DNA of 64,000 nt. Origin: JAFAHS01 sp046728175. Lineage in GTDB: Bacteria > Desulfobacterota > Binatia > Binatales > Binataceae. Shown here piece by piece: positions 45,039-54,474 of this stretch (position 1 is its first letter; each line of letters opens with the position of its first letter). The stretch lies in the NCBI GenBank assembly GCA_046728175.1, contig JBKPEA010000080.1:15724-79723 (forward strand). Direction: 5' to 3'. The position numbers were made by a program, and so were the translations under genes. The notes under the pieces are model-generated. The model made no database searches. It worked only from the letters and a program-made list of their open reading frames with translations, and was not told the origin of the DNA.

Positions 45039-46391
45039 CTATTTCGCTGCGGCCGCTAGCTTATCCCCGCTATCCCTTATGCTAGGCGGATGGACCCTGC
45101 CGTCCCGATCGACTGAAGTCCGCGGTTGCGTACGGTACGCGTCAATGAAGTCTTTCGCCTCATCGATGAGAAAGTCACCCGCGTGAACCTGTAGATAGAG
45201 CTCCGGATCGTCGACTCCGGGCGGCACGACGTCGCGTTCCTTGAGATCGAGGGCGGCCTGAATCAGGCGCCGGCGCGTCTGGATCACCATCAGGTCACTG
45301 TGGCCGAGGTGCTCGTGGCCATGATCGACGATCTCGCCCATGCTTTCGGTGATCGCCTGATCCTGGACGTGAATGCCTTCGATACCGGTAAAACTGCGCG
45401 TGCGCTGGACCTCGCGGTCGATCCGGTAGTCATTTGATTGGTTTTGGGCGAGGCGCCAGCGCCCGTACCAGTCGGTGGTATTCGGCAAAAACTCCATCCC
45501 CATCGAGAAGCCCTCCGGAACCTGACCGTCGCGCAATTCGCGCGGCCGCGGCGCGTTTCCCTTCCACGACAGATGAACAAACATGGTGTGCGTGTCGTCC
45601 ATCGGAACCCACGCGCGCACGATCAAGTGTCTGTCGAAATCGCCTTCCGGGGGCATGGTCCAGAATGGAAACGCGAACGGGGCAAAGCGCCAGTAGATGC
45701 GCCCATCAGAGATTCTTCGCGCACCGTACATGGTTCCCCATTCGGTCTTGGCCACGGAAAGTTTCGGTGAGCGATTGACCAGCGCGTGGCGGGCCATGTT
45801 GCTGACGGGGATATCATCTGCGTTGATGGTCCCGGCGTGAAGGAAGCTGAAATGCGAGGTATCGATGTCGCCTTCCAGGCCCTGCAGCCAGTTGCATTCG
45901 CGCAGGCAAAAGAAGGTTATCATCTCCTTGGCCGGCAGCAGCGCAGGCTCCAGCGCGGGCAGCGCCGGCGGCTCAGCGCGCGGTCCCATGTACACCCAGA
46001 TCAACCCGTTGCGCTCGGTCGCCTTGTATGACCTCGCCTTGACCTTGTCCCGGTAGTCGTATTCCGGCGGGACATTTGGCATCTCGAGGCAGTTGCCGTC
46101 GACGTCGAATTTCCATCCGTGATACACGCAGCGCAAACCGCCTTCTTCGTTGCGCCCGTAAAACAGAGACGCGCAACGATGCGGGCACCGGTGGTCCATT
46201 ACGCCAACCCTACCGGCCGCGTCGCGAAACGCGATCAGCTTTTCACCGAGTAGCATCAGGCGCATGGGGGCTGCGCCGGCGACCAGTTCGCGCGAGGCCG
46301 CGGCGGGCAGCCAATACTGGCGCATCAACTCACCCATCGCTGTGCCGGGTCCAACTCGCGTGAGGATTTCGCTTTCCTGAGGAGATGCCAT
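45039..46391 (-). CDS. Rieske oxygenase, phthalate 4,5-dioxygenase-like
   Basis: 450 residues from ATG 46391, which has AGGAGCTTACA upstream (a longer start exists at 46433). The N-terminus GTAMGELMRQYWLPAAAS is typical of the phthalate 4,5-dioxygenase/vanillate-demethylase branch. The Rieske motif HRCPHRCASLFYG with RCVYHGWKFD is complete, and GLEGDIDTSHFSFLHAG holds the iron His pair. Oxygenases of this branch need a separate FMN/ferredoxin reductase, which is not in the window. Third gene of the leftward operon. Confidence 0.9.
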   Translation of the reverse strand: MASPQESEILTRVGPGTAMGELMRQYWLPAAASRELVAGAAPMRLMLLGEKLIAFRDAAGRVGVMDHRCPHRCASLFYGRNEEGGLRCVYHGWKFDVDGNCLEMPNVPPEYDYRDKVKARSYKATERNGLIWVYMGPRAEPPALPALEPALLPAKEMITFFCLRECNWLQGLEGDIDTSHFSFLHAGTINADDIPVSNMARHALVNRSPKLSVAKTEWGTMYGARRISDGRIYWRFAPFAFPFWTMPPEGDFDRHLIVRAWVPMDDTHTMFVHLSWKGNAPRPRELRDGQVPEGFSMGMEFLPNTTDWYGRWRLAQNQSNDYRIDREVQRTRSFTGIEGIHVQDQAITESMGEIVDHGHEHLGHSDLMVIQTRRRLIQAALDLKERDVVPPGVDDPELYLQVHAGDFLIDEAKDFIDAYRTQPRTSVDRDGRVHPPSIRDSGDKLAAAAK

Positions 46392-46461
46392 TGTAAGCTC
46401 CTGTTTTGCAGCAAGCCGGCGTTGATTCGCCAATTACAACCGTGTCAATCGTCTCAACTGG

Positions 46462-46848
46462 TCACTCGAGCACCGCCAGGAACTCGCATTGGACCAGCAT
46501 CGGATCGGGCAACTGGTACACGAGGGTGTGCCGCGCGGGCCGTGACGTGGGATCGGGAAACATCCTGGTCCATTGCGGATCGATAACCGCGCGCGCGCCG
46601 CGATCCCGCACCCAAATCGTCACTTTGATGATATCGTCGATCGATCCACCCCCCGCCTCGACAATCCGTCGAAGGTTGGCGAACATCGCGGCGACCTGGG
46701 CCTCGAGATCACCACTCATTTTACCGGTAGCGGGGTCGATTCCCGCGATGCCACCCGAGGCGATCAAATTGCCGATCCGCGACGCGGCCGGGATTGGAGT
46801 GGCTCCATGACCGAAGCCCTCCACCTCGATGCTTCTGCGTCTGCCCAT
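46462..46848 (-). CDS. RidA/YjgF-family protein
   Basis: 128 residues from ATG 46848 (a GTG three codons earlier at 46857 is the alternative). It has the RidA trimer fold pattern: ASRIGNLIASGGIAGIDPAT, QVAAMFANLRRIVEAGG and SIDDIIKVTIWVRDR. Canonical RidA enamine deaminases have an Arg near residue 105 in a conserved context; here RPARHTLVYQLPDP covers that region, so enamine/imine deaminase or keto-acid-handling activity is plausible. It follows the extradiol dioxygenase gene and precedes the Rieske gene in one operon. Confidence 0.85.
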   Translation of the reverse strand: MGRRRSIEVEGFGHGATPIPAASRIGNLIASGGIAGIDPATGKMSGDLEAQVAAMFANLRRIVEAGGGSIDDIIKVTIWVRDRGARAVIDPQWTRMFPDPTSRPARHTLVYQLPDPMLVQCEFLAVLE

Positions 46849-46873
46849 GATCGCCACCGCTTATTCGAATCGA

Positions 46874-47866
46874 TCACAAAATCCGCGCAAACGCCAGCCC
46901 GATGCCGGTGCCTGCGACCGTGCGATAGACCGGCAGGTATTCGGACCAGCTCGCCTTCACACCCTCGAACATCGCGGCCACCGCTATCCAGTTGCGAATT
47001 TCCGAAGATCCCGAATTGAGCAGCTCCACGGGAAGCCGGGAGAGCTCGCTTGTGTGGCCGGTCGTGAGCGCATCCAGCACACGACGATCCAATTCTTCAT
47101 TGGTGACGAAGTGACTGAGACCGCCGGATGCGACAACCGCGACCCGCCGGTCGAGATTGCTGGCTTCGATGGCGGCCCGCAGCGCGCGTCCGATCGCATA
47201 GCAGCGCGCGGGGGTCGGCTGGTTGGGAGGATAGTAGCAATTCAGCATCACTGGCAGGATGGGCGCGCGCACCTTTGCCATCAGACGCTTCAGGACGAAG
47301 CCATAGGCATGTCCGAAACCGTGCGTGTCTGGCGCGCTCACCCGCGAGGACACCGCGATGTCGATTCCGTCTTCGATAAGATTTCTGATCAGGTCGCATG
47401 CCAGTTCGCGGTCGCAGGCGAATTGGTGATGTTGATCCATGGCGTATCCTTCGGCAAGCACACGCATGAACTCAGGATCGCCAATCGCACGCTCCCCGAA
47501 GGTATGAGTGGTGGCTTCATCGCCGTAGAAGATCGATACCGCCGGCATGTTGCCCACATCGAAGAGCTCGTGCTGATCGTCGCCAACAATCATGACCACG
47601 TCAGGCCGCTCCCCGGCCAGCTCAGCCGCCAACCTGTCGAGGGCCGTCTGCACCGCGCTGGATTGCCCGGTGAGATATTCGAGGGCCGACTCGCGCTCGT
47701 AGCGCCTGCCTGACCGTGCCAGATCTTCGTAGGTGCAGCGCTTGCCGTCGCGGTCATACAGCTCGCGGTTGTGGCGGTCGCTGATCGCGCGCTGCTCCCA
47801 CATCCGTGCTTCGGTGACCACCAGCGGGCTGTGCGAGGTACCGAGGCCGATTACTACCTGTGCCAT
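46874..47866 (-). CDS. Class III (LigB-type) extradiol dioxygenase
   Basis: 330 residues. VVIGLGTSHSPLVVTEAR begins the LigB-type fold with one iron His; DVVMIVGDDQHELFDVGN supplies another; VAVVASGGLSHFVTNEELDR supplies the conserved His-rich end. These enzymes open catecholic rings by meta-cleavage with Fe(II) and O2. It is the first gene of a leftward operon with RidA, a Rieske oxygenase and a carboxylesterase. With the LigJ-like hydratase and aldolase nearby it suggests a protocatechuate-4,5-type route. No separate LigA-like small subunit is present. Confidence 0.87.
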   Translation of the reverse strand: MAQVVIGLGTSHSPLVVTEARMWEQRAISDRHNRELYDRDGKRCTYEDLARSGRRYERESALEYLTGQSSAVQTALDRLAAELAGERPDVVMIVGDDQHELFDVGNMPAVSIFYGDEATTHTFGERAIGDPEFMRVLAEGYAMDQHHQFACDRELACDLIRNLIEDGIDIAVSSRVSAPDTHGFGHAYGFVLKRLMAKVRAPILPVMLNCYYPPNQPTPARCYAIGRALRAAIEASNLDRRVAVVASGGLSHFVTNEELDRRVLDALTTGHTSELSRLPVELLNSGSSEIRNWIAVAAMFEGVKASWSEYLPVYRTVAGTGIGLAFARIL

Positions 47867-48358
47867 GTGCTCTCTACCTGGGCGAAGATTCGTAGTGAGT
47901 CACCGCGTGAGGTCGGGCAACACCTCGCGCCTATGGAACCAGAAACGGATGCTGCCCGCATCATCTCAAAGGATACCCCCATACCAAGCAGGTCGCGGAG
48001 GCTGGTATCGCGGCAAAACATACGATTAATAGCTCTCAAACGGTCTTATAAACAATTGCGGCGCCGACCCATCGACGGGGAACGCGGACCCGAGGGTCGC
48101 CTGCTGAGTTCCCCGATTCCCGCGCGAAAATAGCGTGAGCCGGAAGGGCGCGAACGCTCGGTTAGAAGTCCCCCAAAGTCTCTGGGGACTCGACAGAAAA
48201 GCGCCGCAAGAATGTATGCGATCCGCGAGAGCCTTCTAACCTCCAGCGGGTCCTGAATGGCGAAGGTCAGGCAGTGAGCCTTTTCATATTGAGACCGGAG
48301 GCGCATTTGTGGCAGCATTGCGTGTTGGGCCCTTGACTCGGCTGAGGAGGGACCCATT
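47867..48358. other. Intergenic region, nothing recognised
   Basis: About 490 bases between the divergent LigB-type operon and the Cys-rich protein gene. A leftward open frame covers part of it (48046-48372) but has no recognisable family. The stretch GAAAATAGCGTGAGC at 48125-48139 resembles one near 12024, too short to call a repeat. Confidence 0.4.
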
Positions 48359-48694
48359 TTGCGAGTCATCACCGCAATCGCGACAATTGCCGGCCTGGCA
48401 GCGGCACTCTCGATTTCGTCTGTGACTTCTGCCTGTGAGGGCAGGGTCTGCGCAGGAGATTTCGACTGCGATCCTCATCATATATGCATGCAATGGCCGA
48501 ACGGGTCCGCGACCTGCGAGTGGCCAGGTGCAAACCCCGTGATGCAGGCTTCGCGTAGGAGCAATGCTGCGTCCTGCACCAACGACCTCGAATGCCCCGA
48601 GGGCTGGCGATGCGAAGCGCAGCTGCAGCATGACGGTGTGACAGAGTCATCGGCGCAATGCATACCCCAGTCGCACCTGCGGGTCTCATACTGA
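48359..48694 (+). CDS. Small secreted Cys-rich protein
   Basis: 111 residues from a TTG start at 48359 with GAGGAGGG upstream. Residues 1-25 are a signal peptide (ITAIATIAGLAAALSISS, cleavage before ACEG). The mature part has an even number of cysteines in two similar clusters: CAGDFDCDPHHIC and CTNDLECPEGWRC, both of the form CxxDxxCxxxxxC, likely disulphide-bonded outside the cytoplasm. Such CxxD/C repeats occur in eukaryote-like extracellular modules and in secreted proteins of Myxococcota and relatives. Function unknown. Confidence 0.65.
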   Translation: MRVITAIATIAGLAAALSISSVTSACEGRVCAGDFDCDPHHICMQWPNGSATCEWPGANPVMQASRRSNAASCTNDLECPEGWRCEAQLQHDGVTESSAQCIPQSHLRVSY

Positions 48695-48976
48695 GTTCCT
48701 AACCCCCAGGGAGCCGCCACCCCGGCGACTTCCAATCAGACGGTCTAAGCACTCAGCCCCTCAACCTCCCATGTTCGGAGCTCCGATTCCGCCGCTCCAA
48801 GTGGCTGCGTTTTCTTTAGGTTATTCGCCCGGCTCAAAGCGAATGTGCCTTTTGGGCCGCGCAAGACCGTCGCCGTACTGGCGCAAGCAGGCTGATTTTT
48901 GTTATGACTTAAACTCTAGCAAACCTCACACAATTGGGACGCCATCGTCCTTACCAATCTGAGGAGGGAACATCGG

Positions 48977-50710
48977 ATGGCTGACTACGATATTCAAATT
49001 AAAGGCGGCACGATCGTCGATGGCACCAGGGTTCCGCGTTACCGCGGGGACGTCTGGATCAGGGACGGCAAGGTTGCCCAGATAGGCGGCCGAGCTCCCG
49101 GCTTTGCCAAAAAGGTGATCGACGCCGACGGCCTGATCGTCGCCCCCGGCTTTGTCGATCTGCACACCCACTATGATGCGCAGATCCGCTGGGATCCCTA
49201 TTGCACCATCTCGGGATGGCATGGGGTTACCTCGCTGGTGCTCGGCAACTGCGGATTCGGCTTTGCCCCGTGCAAACAGGAATTCCGCGACCGCTCGATG
49301 CTCACGATGACGCGCACCGAAGCGATCCCCTATGCCTCAATGAAGGCCGGGATCAACTGGGATTGGGAGACGATACCGGAGTACCTGGATTCACTCGATC
49401 GCGCGCCGAAAGGGGTCAACTGTATCCAGTACATGCCGACCGCCTCGCTGATGACCTACGTGATGGGTCTCGAGGCGGCCAAGACGCGTCCCGCGACCGA
49501 AGCCGAACGGGCCCAGATGGCGCGGATACTCGATGAGGGTATGGACGCAGGCCTCTGTGGGTTTTCGATCCAGCGTCTGGGACCTAACTCGGTGCAAGCC
49601 GACTTTGACGGGTCGCCAATGGTCACCGATACCATGTGCGACGAGGACATCCTGAACCTGGCGCGGGTGCTGCGCAGACGCGACGAAGGCTTCATGGAAA
49701 TTACTCAGGGCACTGGCGACCCACGTGTCGACCTGGCATTCGTCGAAAAGCTCGCGGATGAATCGCAGCGCCCAATTCTCTGGCAGGCGATCATTCCCAC
49801 CCGCAACAATCCGGAGATTCACCGCCGCAGCATGCGTTTCGTCGAGCGCAATCGAGCGAAGGGCCGTCAGATCTTCGGTCAGGCGGGGACAGTTCGCAGT
49901 GGGTTCGCTTTCACGCTTGAGAACTGGAACCTCTACGACACGCTTCCCGAGTGGCGCGTGCTGACCACCGGCACCAAGGAAGAGAAAGTCGCCAAGATGA
50001 AGGACCCCGCGCTGCGCGCGGCAGTCATTCACGCCAACGACAATTGCGACAACAACTTCAAGGCGATTCAGGCGGGCGTCGGCGGCAATCCGAAGCATTT
50101 GATCGTGCAGTGGGTCGAGAATATCGAGTCACTGGAGAAATACGTGGGCAAATCGCTCGGCCAGATCGGCATGGAAGAGGGTAAGCATCCGATCGAGGCT
50201 ATGCTGGATATCGCGGTGGCGAGCGATCTGAAGGCGGAGTTCCTAGGCCCTAATCGTGGTTTCAATTCGGAATACATGGCGGAGATCATCAACAACTCGC
50301 AATTCACCTTCCCCGGCGTCTCCGACGGCGGCGCGCATACCAAGTTCTTCACCGGCGGCGCGTTCACGACCGACTTTCTCCGCTGGCTGGTACGCGACGA
50401 GCAGAGAATCACGCTGGAGGAAGCTCACTACCGCATGTCGGCGTTGCCGGCGCACGCGGCGGGCTTCCGTGATCGCGGCGTGCTGCGCGAAGGTGCGGCC
50501 GCGGATGTCGTGGTGTACGACCTCAACCGTCTGGGGATTGAGCCGGAGTGGGTCGGCGAGATTGTCCACGACCTCCCGGGCGGCGAATGGCGACGAGTGC
50601 AGCGCCCGCACGGCTACCGCTCGATCATCGTGAACGGGATTGAGACCTTTAACGAGGGCAAGTGCACGGGTGCGACCCCGGGCAAGCTCCTTCGCCACGG
50701 TCACGCCTGA
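48977..50710 (+). CDS. Amidohydrolase family 3 (D-aminoacylase-like)
   Basis: 577 residues with GAGGAGGGAACATCGG upstream. YDIQIKGGTIVDGTRVPRYR, then GFVDLHTHYDAQIRWDP, VLGNCGFGFAPC and FPGVSDGGAHTKFFTGGAF give the same order of metal-binding and catalytic blocks as the paralogue at 5852. It probably hydrolyses an N-acyl or cyclic amide bond at a zinc site; the substrate is unknown. Monocistronic and convergent with the monooxygenase gene, with a strong hairpin between them. Confidence 0.88.
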   Translation: MADYDIQIKGGTIVDGTRVPRYRGDVWIRDGKVAQIGGRAPGFAKKVIDADGLIVAPGFVDLHTHYDAQIRWDPYCTISGWHGVTSLVLGNCGFGFAPCKQEFRDRSMLTMTRTEAIPYASMKAGINWDWETIPEYLDSLDRAPKGVNCIQYMPTASLMTYVMGLEAAKTRPATEAERAQMARILDEGMDAGLCGFSIQRLGPNSVQADFDGSPMVTDTMCDEDILNLARVLRRRDEGFMEITQGTGDPRVDLAFVEKLADESQRPILWQAIIPTRNNPEIHRRSMRFVERNRAKGRQIFGQAGTVRSGFAFTLENWNLYDTLPEWRVLTTGTKEEKVAKMKDPALRAAVIHANDNCDNNFKAIQAGVGGNPKHLIVQWVENIESLEKYVGKSLGQIGMEEGKHPIEAMLDIAVASDLKAEFLGPNRGFNSEYMAEIINNSQFTFPGVSDGGAHTKFFTGGAFTTDFLRWLVRDEQRITLEEAHYRMSALPAHAAGFRDRGVLREGAAADVVVYDLNRLGIEPEWVGEIVHDLPGGEWRRVQRPHGYRSIIVNGIETFNEGKCTGATPGKLLRHGHA

Positions 50711-50742
50711 TCGAATCTGACCGCGACCGACGACTCAAAAAC

Positions 50743-50782
50743 GCAACGCGCCGCCCTCCTCACGGGGGTGGCGCGTTGCTTT
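50743..50782. terminator. Bidirectional rho-independent terminator
   Basis: GCAACGCGCC and GGCGCGTTGC form a perfect 10-bp stem with a GC-rich inner stem; TTT follows on the plus strand and GTTTTTG on the minus strand. It lies between two convergent genes, as expected for a shared terminator. Confidence 0.88.
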
Positions 50783-50822
50783 AGGGACGAAGGCGCCTGA
50801 GATTTGAGCCAGACCCGATCTG

Positions 50823-52646
50823 CTAGCCCAACACGAGGCCTTCGAGGTCACCCTTTTCGCGCCATTTCGCCATTAGCGCATTGAAGGCATTGATACCTGG
50901 CGCGTAAGAATTGGCGCCAAAACCATCAGCTCCGGGCTCAAAGTGGCCCTCGTTGTTGTAGTAACCCGGTGTGCAGTTTGCGAGGAAGCGCGCTGCAACC
51001 ACGGCGAGGCGCTTGATTTCCTCGACCCATTCTGTCTCCGCTTTCTTGGTCGGATGCGAGTAGCGAAAGCCGCGGTCCATCACCTGTTTGATGATGTAGC
51101 CGACGTGCTGAGCCTGATCGTCAAGAACCGAGGTCAGGTTTACCGAAGCGCCGTTCTGCGACAGTCCCAGGATGAAGCAGTTGGGGAAGCCATGGCTCGA
51201 GAAGCCATGGTAGGTCTTCATTCCGTCGGCCCAATAGTCGGTCAAGGTGACGCCATCCATGCCGATCACCTCGTAGCCCGCTCGTCGAGTCCATGCAGTG
51301 CCGACCTCGAAACCGGTCGCGAAGATGATGCAATCCACCGGGTACTCGACCCCGTTTGCAACGACGCCGCTCTGGGTGATCCGCTCGACGCCTTGGCTGG
51401 CGCTGGTGTCGATCAGTTGCACGGTAGGGCGGTTGAAGGTCGGCAGGTAGTCGTCGTTGAACGTCGGCCGTTTGCAGAACTGGCGGTACCAAGGTTTTAG
51501 CGCCTCGGCGGTGACCGAATCGGTCACGGTTTGATCGACTCGTGCCCGGACGCCATTCATTTTCTTATAGTCGGCGATTTCCATGAGCATCGCAGCCTGG
51601 CGCTTGGAGAATTCGGCCGCCCGATGGGTCTTTTTTGCTGCGATGCCGAGGTTGCGGAAGATTTCCGTCCAGCCGTCGTTGACCATGTCCTCTTCGACCG
51701 CAACGCCGATGACCAGGCTATTGAAGTTCTCGCGCCGTTCCCGCTGCCAGCCCGGCTTCAAACTCATGGCCCATTCCGGATCGGTGGGTTTGTTGCCCCG
51801 CACGTCCACCGACGAGGGGGTGCGTTGAAAGACGTAGAGCTGCTTGGCGTGTTCCCCGACAAACGGCACGCACTGGATGGCGGTAGCGCCGGTGCCGATG
51901 ACCGCGACCCGCTTATCGGCGAGCTTGGTCAGACCACCCGAATGGTCGCCGCCGGTATACTCGTAGTCCCAGCGGCTGGTGTGGAAGGTGTGGCCCTCGA
52001 AGTCGGCGATGCCTGGAATCGCCGGCAATTTCGGACGGTTGAGCGGACCGGTGGCCATGACCACGAAACGTGCGCGCATGGCGTCTCCGCGATCGGTCGA
52101 AACGATCCAGCGCGCGTCGTTCTCGTCCCAGCGCAGCTCCGTTACGCGGGTCTGGAAGCACGCATTTTCGTAAAGGTTGTAGTGCTTTGCGATCCGCTGC
52201 GAGTGTTCGTAGATCTCGGGGGCGAAGGAGTATTTCTCCTTCGGCATGTAGCCGAGCTCCTCGACCAGAGGCAGGTAGCAGTAGCTTTCGATGTCGCACT
52301 GGGCGCCGGGATAACGATTCCAGTACCAGGTGCCACCGAAGTCGCCGCCGGACTCGATGATGCGCACGTCCTTGATGCCTGCTTCATGGAAGCGCGCTCC
52401 GGCCAACAATCCGCCGAACCCTCCGCCGATAATTACTACATTCACCGTGTCGGTAAGCGGGGCACGAGTGAATCCGGGCTTGACATAAGGGTCGTCCAGA
52501 TAGTGGGCGAACTTGCCGGTGACCTCGACATATTGCGCGTTGCCGTCGCTGCGAATGCGTCTGTCGCGCTCCTGCACGTATTTGGCGCGCAGCTCGTCCG
52601 GATCAAAATCCAGGTTCAAATTAGCGATAAAAGTCTCATCATCCAT
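50823..52646 (-). CDS. Flavin-containing (Baeyer-Villiger-type) monooxygenase
   Basis: 607 residues. Two Rossmann motifs are clear: VVIIGGGFGGLLAGARF for FAD and RVAVIGTGATAIQCVPF for NADPH. Between them FEGHTFHTSRWDY fits the type I Baeyer-Villiger fingerprint FxGxxxHxxxWD. GGTWYWNRYPGAQCDIESYC is also characteristic of the cyclohexanone/phenylacetone monooxygenase group. It would insert oxygen next to a ketone to give an ester or lactone. An N-terminal ~60-residue extension is typical of this branch. Convergent with the amidohydrolase gene. Confidence 0.9.
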   Translation of the reverse strand: MDDETFIANLNLDFDPDELRAKYVQERDRRIRSDGNAQYVEVTGKFAHYLDDPYVKPGFTRAPLTDTVNVVIIGGGFGGLLAGARFHEAGIKDVRIIESGGDFGGTWYWNRYPGAQCDIESYCYLPLVEELGYMPKEKYSFAPEIYEHSQRIAKHYNLYENACFQTRVTELRWDENDARWIVSTDRGDAMRARFVVMATGPLNRPKLPAIPGIADFEGHTFHTSRWDYEYTGGDHSGGLTKLADKRVAVIGTGATAIQCVPFVGEHAKQLYVFQRTPSSVDVRGNKPTDPEWAMSLKPGWQRERRENFNSLVIGVAVEEDMVNDGWTEIFRNLGIAAKKTHRAAEFSKRQAAMLMEIADYKKMNGVRARVDQTVTDSVTAEALKPWYRQFCKRPTFNDDYLPTFNRPTVQLIDTSASQGVERITQSGVVANGVEYPVDCIIFATGFEVGTAWTRRAGYEVIGMDGVTLTDYWADGMKTYHGFSSHGFPNCFILGLSQNGASVNLTSVLDDQAQHVGYIIKQVMDRGFRYSHPTKKAETEWVEEIKRLAVVAARFLANCTPGYYNNEGHFEPGADGFGANSYAPGINAFNALMAKWREKGDLEGLVLG

Positions 52647-52872
52647 GGTTCCTATCTCATGCGTCTGGTTTGGATGTCTTCGTCAGATGGCGCCCCTTAT
52701 AATCGCCAACTCTTACAGTAGAGCGCAAATCAAATATAAGATGCAGCCGGCAGCGGACCGACGCCCGCTCGCGAAATTGCGCCCAATTGAAAGACCATCC
52801 GGATGGTCGGGGGTTCAACGAGCTGTTCGCGCGCACTGTCGAGCCTCCCTAAAACCACCAGAGCGCCCTGGC

Positions 52873-53304
52873 CTATTGCGCAGGGGCAGTGATGGTGATC
52901 CGACGGACCATCTGCAGAACATTACGATCTCCATTGCGCCGGTAGCTCGCCTCATCAACAAACGCGCGCAGGATGTGAAGGCCCAATTTGCCGGGCAACC
53001 GTGACTCGGCAGGCACATCCAAGTCCGGAAGTGGCTGGGCCAGCGGATCGAAAGGTTTGCCGTTGTCGGAAAATTCGACGCTCAATCGGTCCTGCTCCAG
53101 CGACAACTCAATTTCAGCGGTGCACCCTCCCGACCGTTCGACCAGCCCGTGCGCATAGAGATTCGTCACCAACTCCTCGAGCAGGATCGTTATCCGGTTT
53201 TGGTCACCGGTGTCGATCCCGTGCTGTTCAGCGAAGGCGGTGACGAACACCTCTACCTCCTGCACCGCCGCGGGCTCGGCTTGAACGGTTAAGTGAGAAG
53301 ACAT
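52873..53304 (-). CDS. Anti-sigma-type serine kinase (RsbW/HATPase_c)
   Basis: 143 residues of the GHKL ATPase fold of anti-sigma kinases. N-box ILLEELVTNLYAHG, G1 box FSDNGKPFDP and G2-like KLGLHILRAFVDEA are in order. Such kinases phosphorylate a STAS antagonist and bind a sigma factor. The likely partners are nearby: the STAS protein at 57581 and the PP2C-type phosphatase at 54461. It is divergent from the FecR gene. Confidence 0.87.
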   Translation of the reverse strand: MSSHLTVQAEPAAVQEVEVFVTAFAEQHGIDTGDQNRITILLEELVTNLYAHGLVERSGGCTAEIELSLEQDRLSVEFSDNGKPFDPLAQPLPDLDVPAESRLPGKLGLHILRAFVDEASYRRNGDRNVLQMVRRITITAPAQ

Positions 53305-53401
53305 CGGTCCTTATATCTATATCGTTCCAGAATCTATATCGGTCCAGAACCCCTTGTCGCTGGTCTCCGGCTCGCCGAGACGCTACTCTCGCCCCACCGA
53401 G

Positions 53402-53881
53402 ATGCTTACCCAGTTCAAGGTCCTTTGGCGAGGGTTGGAACTCGTTCTGTGCACGATCGGGACGGCGGCGATTGCAACCGCTGCTCCCGCAGCCTCGCAG
53501 AACCAGATAGCGCAGGTCAAAACGGTCTCGGGGCAGGTCAAGGTAGAGCGCGTCAGCGGCCAAACCACTCCAAAACCGGGTGACCCGCTCTTTGAAAAGG
53601 ACACGATCGTGACCGAAGCCGACGGTTCCATAGGCATCACCTTCATTGACAACACGGTTATGTCGGCCGGTCCCAATAGCGAGATCTCGTTGGAGCAATT
53701 CAACTTCGATTCGAGCAATTTCAACGGTTCGATGCTGACCGAGCTACGCAAAGGCACGCTCTCGGTGGTCTCGGGCGATATCGCGCGCAGCTCGCCCGGA
53801 GCGATGAAGGTGAGAACTCCCGCTGCCATTCTCGGGGTACGGGGCACTCGGTTCGTCGCGGAAGCGACGGGTTTTCAATGA
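53402..53881 (+). CDS. FecR-domain exported protein
   Basis: 159 residues from ATG 53402, chosen because a signal peptide then follows directly (LVLCTIGTAAIATAAPAASQ). The FecR fold is clear: VKTVSGQVKVERVSG, GDPLFEKDTIVTEADGSIGI and KVRTPAAILGVRGTRFVAE. FecR-type domains sit in the periplasm and often pair with CHASE2-containing sensors. Its stop overlaps the OmpA lipoprotein start (ATGA), so the two are coupled. Confidence 0.85.
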   Translation: MLTQFKVLWRGLELVLCTIGTAAIATAAPAASQNQIAQVKTVSGQVKVERVSGQTTPKPGDPLFEKDTIVTEADGSIGITFIDNTVMSAGPNSEISLEQFNFDSSNFNGSMLTELRKGTLSVVSGDIARSSPGAMKVRTPAAILGVRGTRFVAEATGFQ

Positions 53882-54474
53882 TGACGCTGCGCTGGGCGAC
53901 CCTCCTGCTGGTACTCGGGGCGCTGGGTGGTTGTGCTGAGAAGCAGCAGGAACTGTTCGTGGTATTGCCCAACCCGGATGGAACCTCTGGTGCGATCACC
54001 GTCAGCGAGGGACAGAACTCGGTCGTGCTAGATCGTCCTTACGCCGCCGAGGAGGTCAAAGGCGACAAGCTCGAACCAACCACCAGCGACTCCACTCAGG
54101 TGCAGCAGGTCTTTGGCAGTGCTCTTGCCGCCCAACCGATTCTGCCCGAGCATTTCCGGCTTTATTTTCTTAAAGACAGCGACGTACTGACCAGCGAATC
54201 TCGGCAGCAGTACCAGAACGTTTTCGCGGACATCAAACGTCGCCCGGTCTACCAGGTCGAGGTCATCGGATACACCGACACACTTGGCGAACAGCTCTAC
54301 AATCAGCAGCTTTCCCTCAGGCGCGCGGCCGCGCTGCGCGACGAGCTGGTGCGCGATGGTCTCAACCCGAATTCGATCACAATTGCTGGTCGCGGAGAAC
54401 TGGATCCGGCCGTGCCTACTGGTCCGCAGGTTGCTGAGCCGCGCAATCGCAGAGTAGAGATTACCGACCGTTAG
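53878..54474 (+). CDS. OmpA-family peptidoglycan-binding lipoprotein
   Basis: 198 residues. A lipoprotein signal ends in LGALGGCAEKQQ, with Cys in the lipobox. The C-terminal OmpA domain (~95-198) reads VEVIGYTDTLGEQLYNQQLS, RRAAALRDELVRDG and EPRNRRVEI, the peptidoglycan-binding pattern with its Asp and Arg. It probably anchors the outer membrane to peptidoglycan, near the FecR protein. Coupled to the FecR gene and overlapping the end of the convergent CHASE2 gene by 14 bases. Confidence 0.9.
   Translation: MMTLRWATLLLVLGALGGCAEKQQELFVVLPNPDGTSGAITVSEGQNSVVLDRPYAAEEVKGDKLEPTTSDSTQVQQVFGSALAAQPILPEHFRLYFLKDSDVLTSESRQQYQNVFADIKRRPVYQVEVIGYTDTLGEQLYNQQLSLRRAAALRDELVRDGLNPNSITIAGRGELDPAVPTGPQVAEPRNRRVEITDR

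Noticed and set aside
48125..48139. GAAAATAGCGTGAGC resembling GGAAATAGCGTGAAC near 12024
   Set aside because: The similarity is about 15 bases with little flanking identity; too short to call a repeat by eye.
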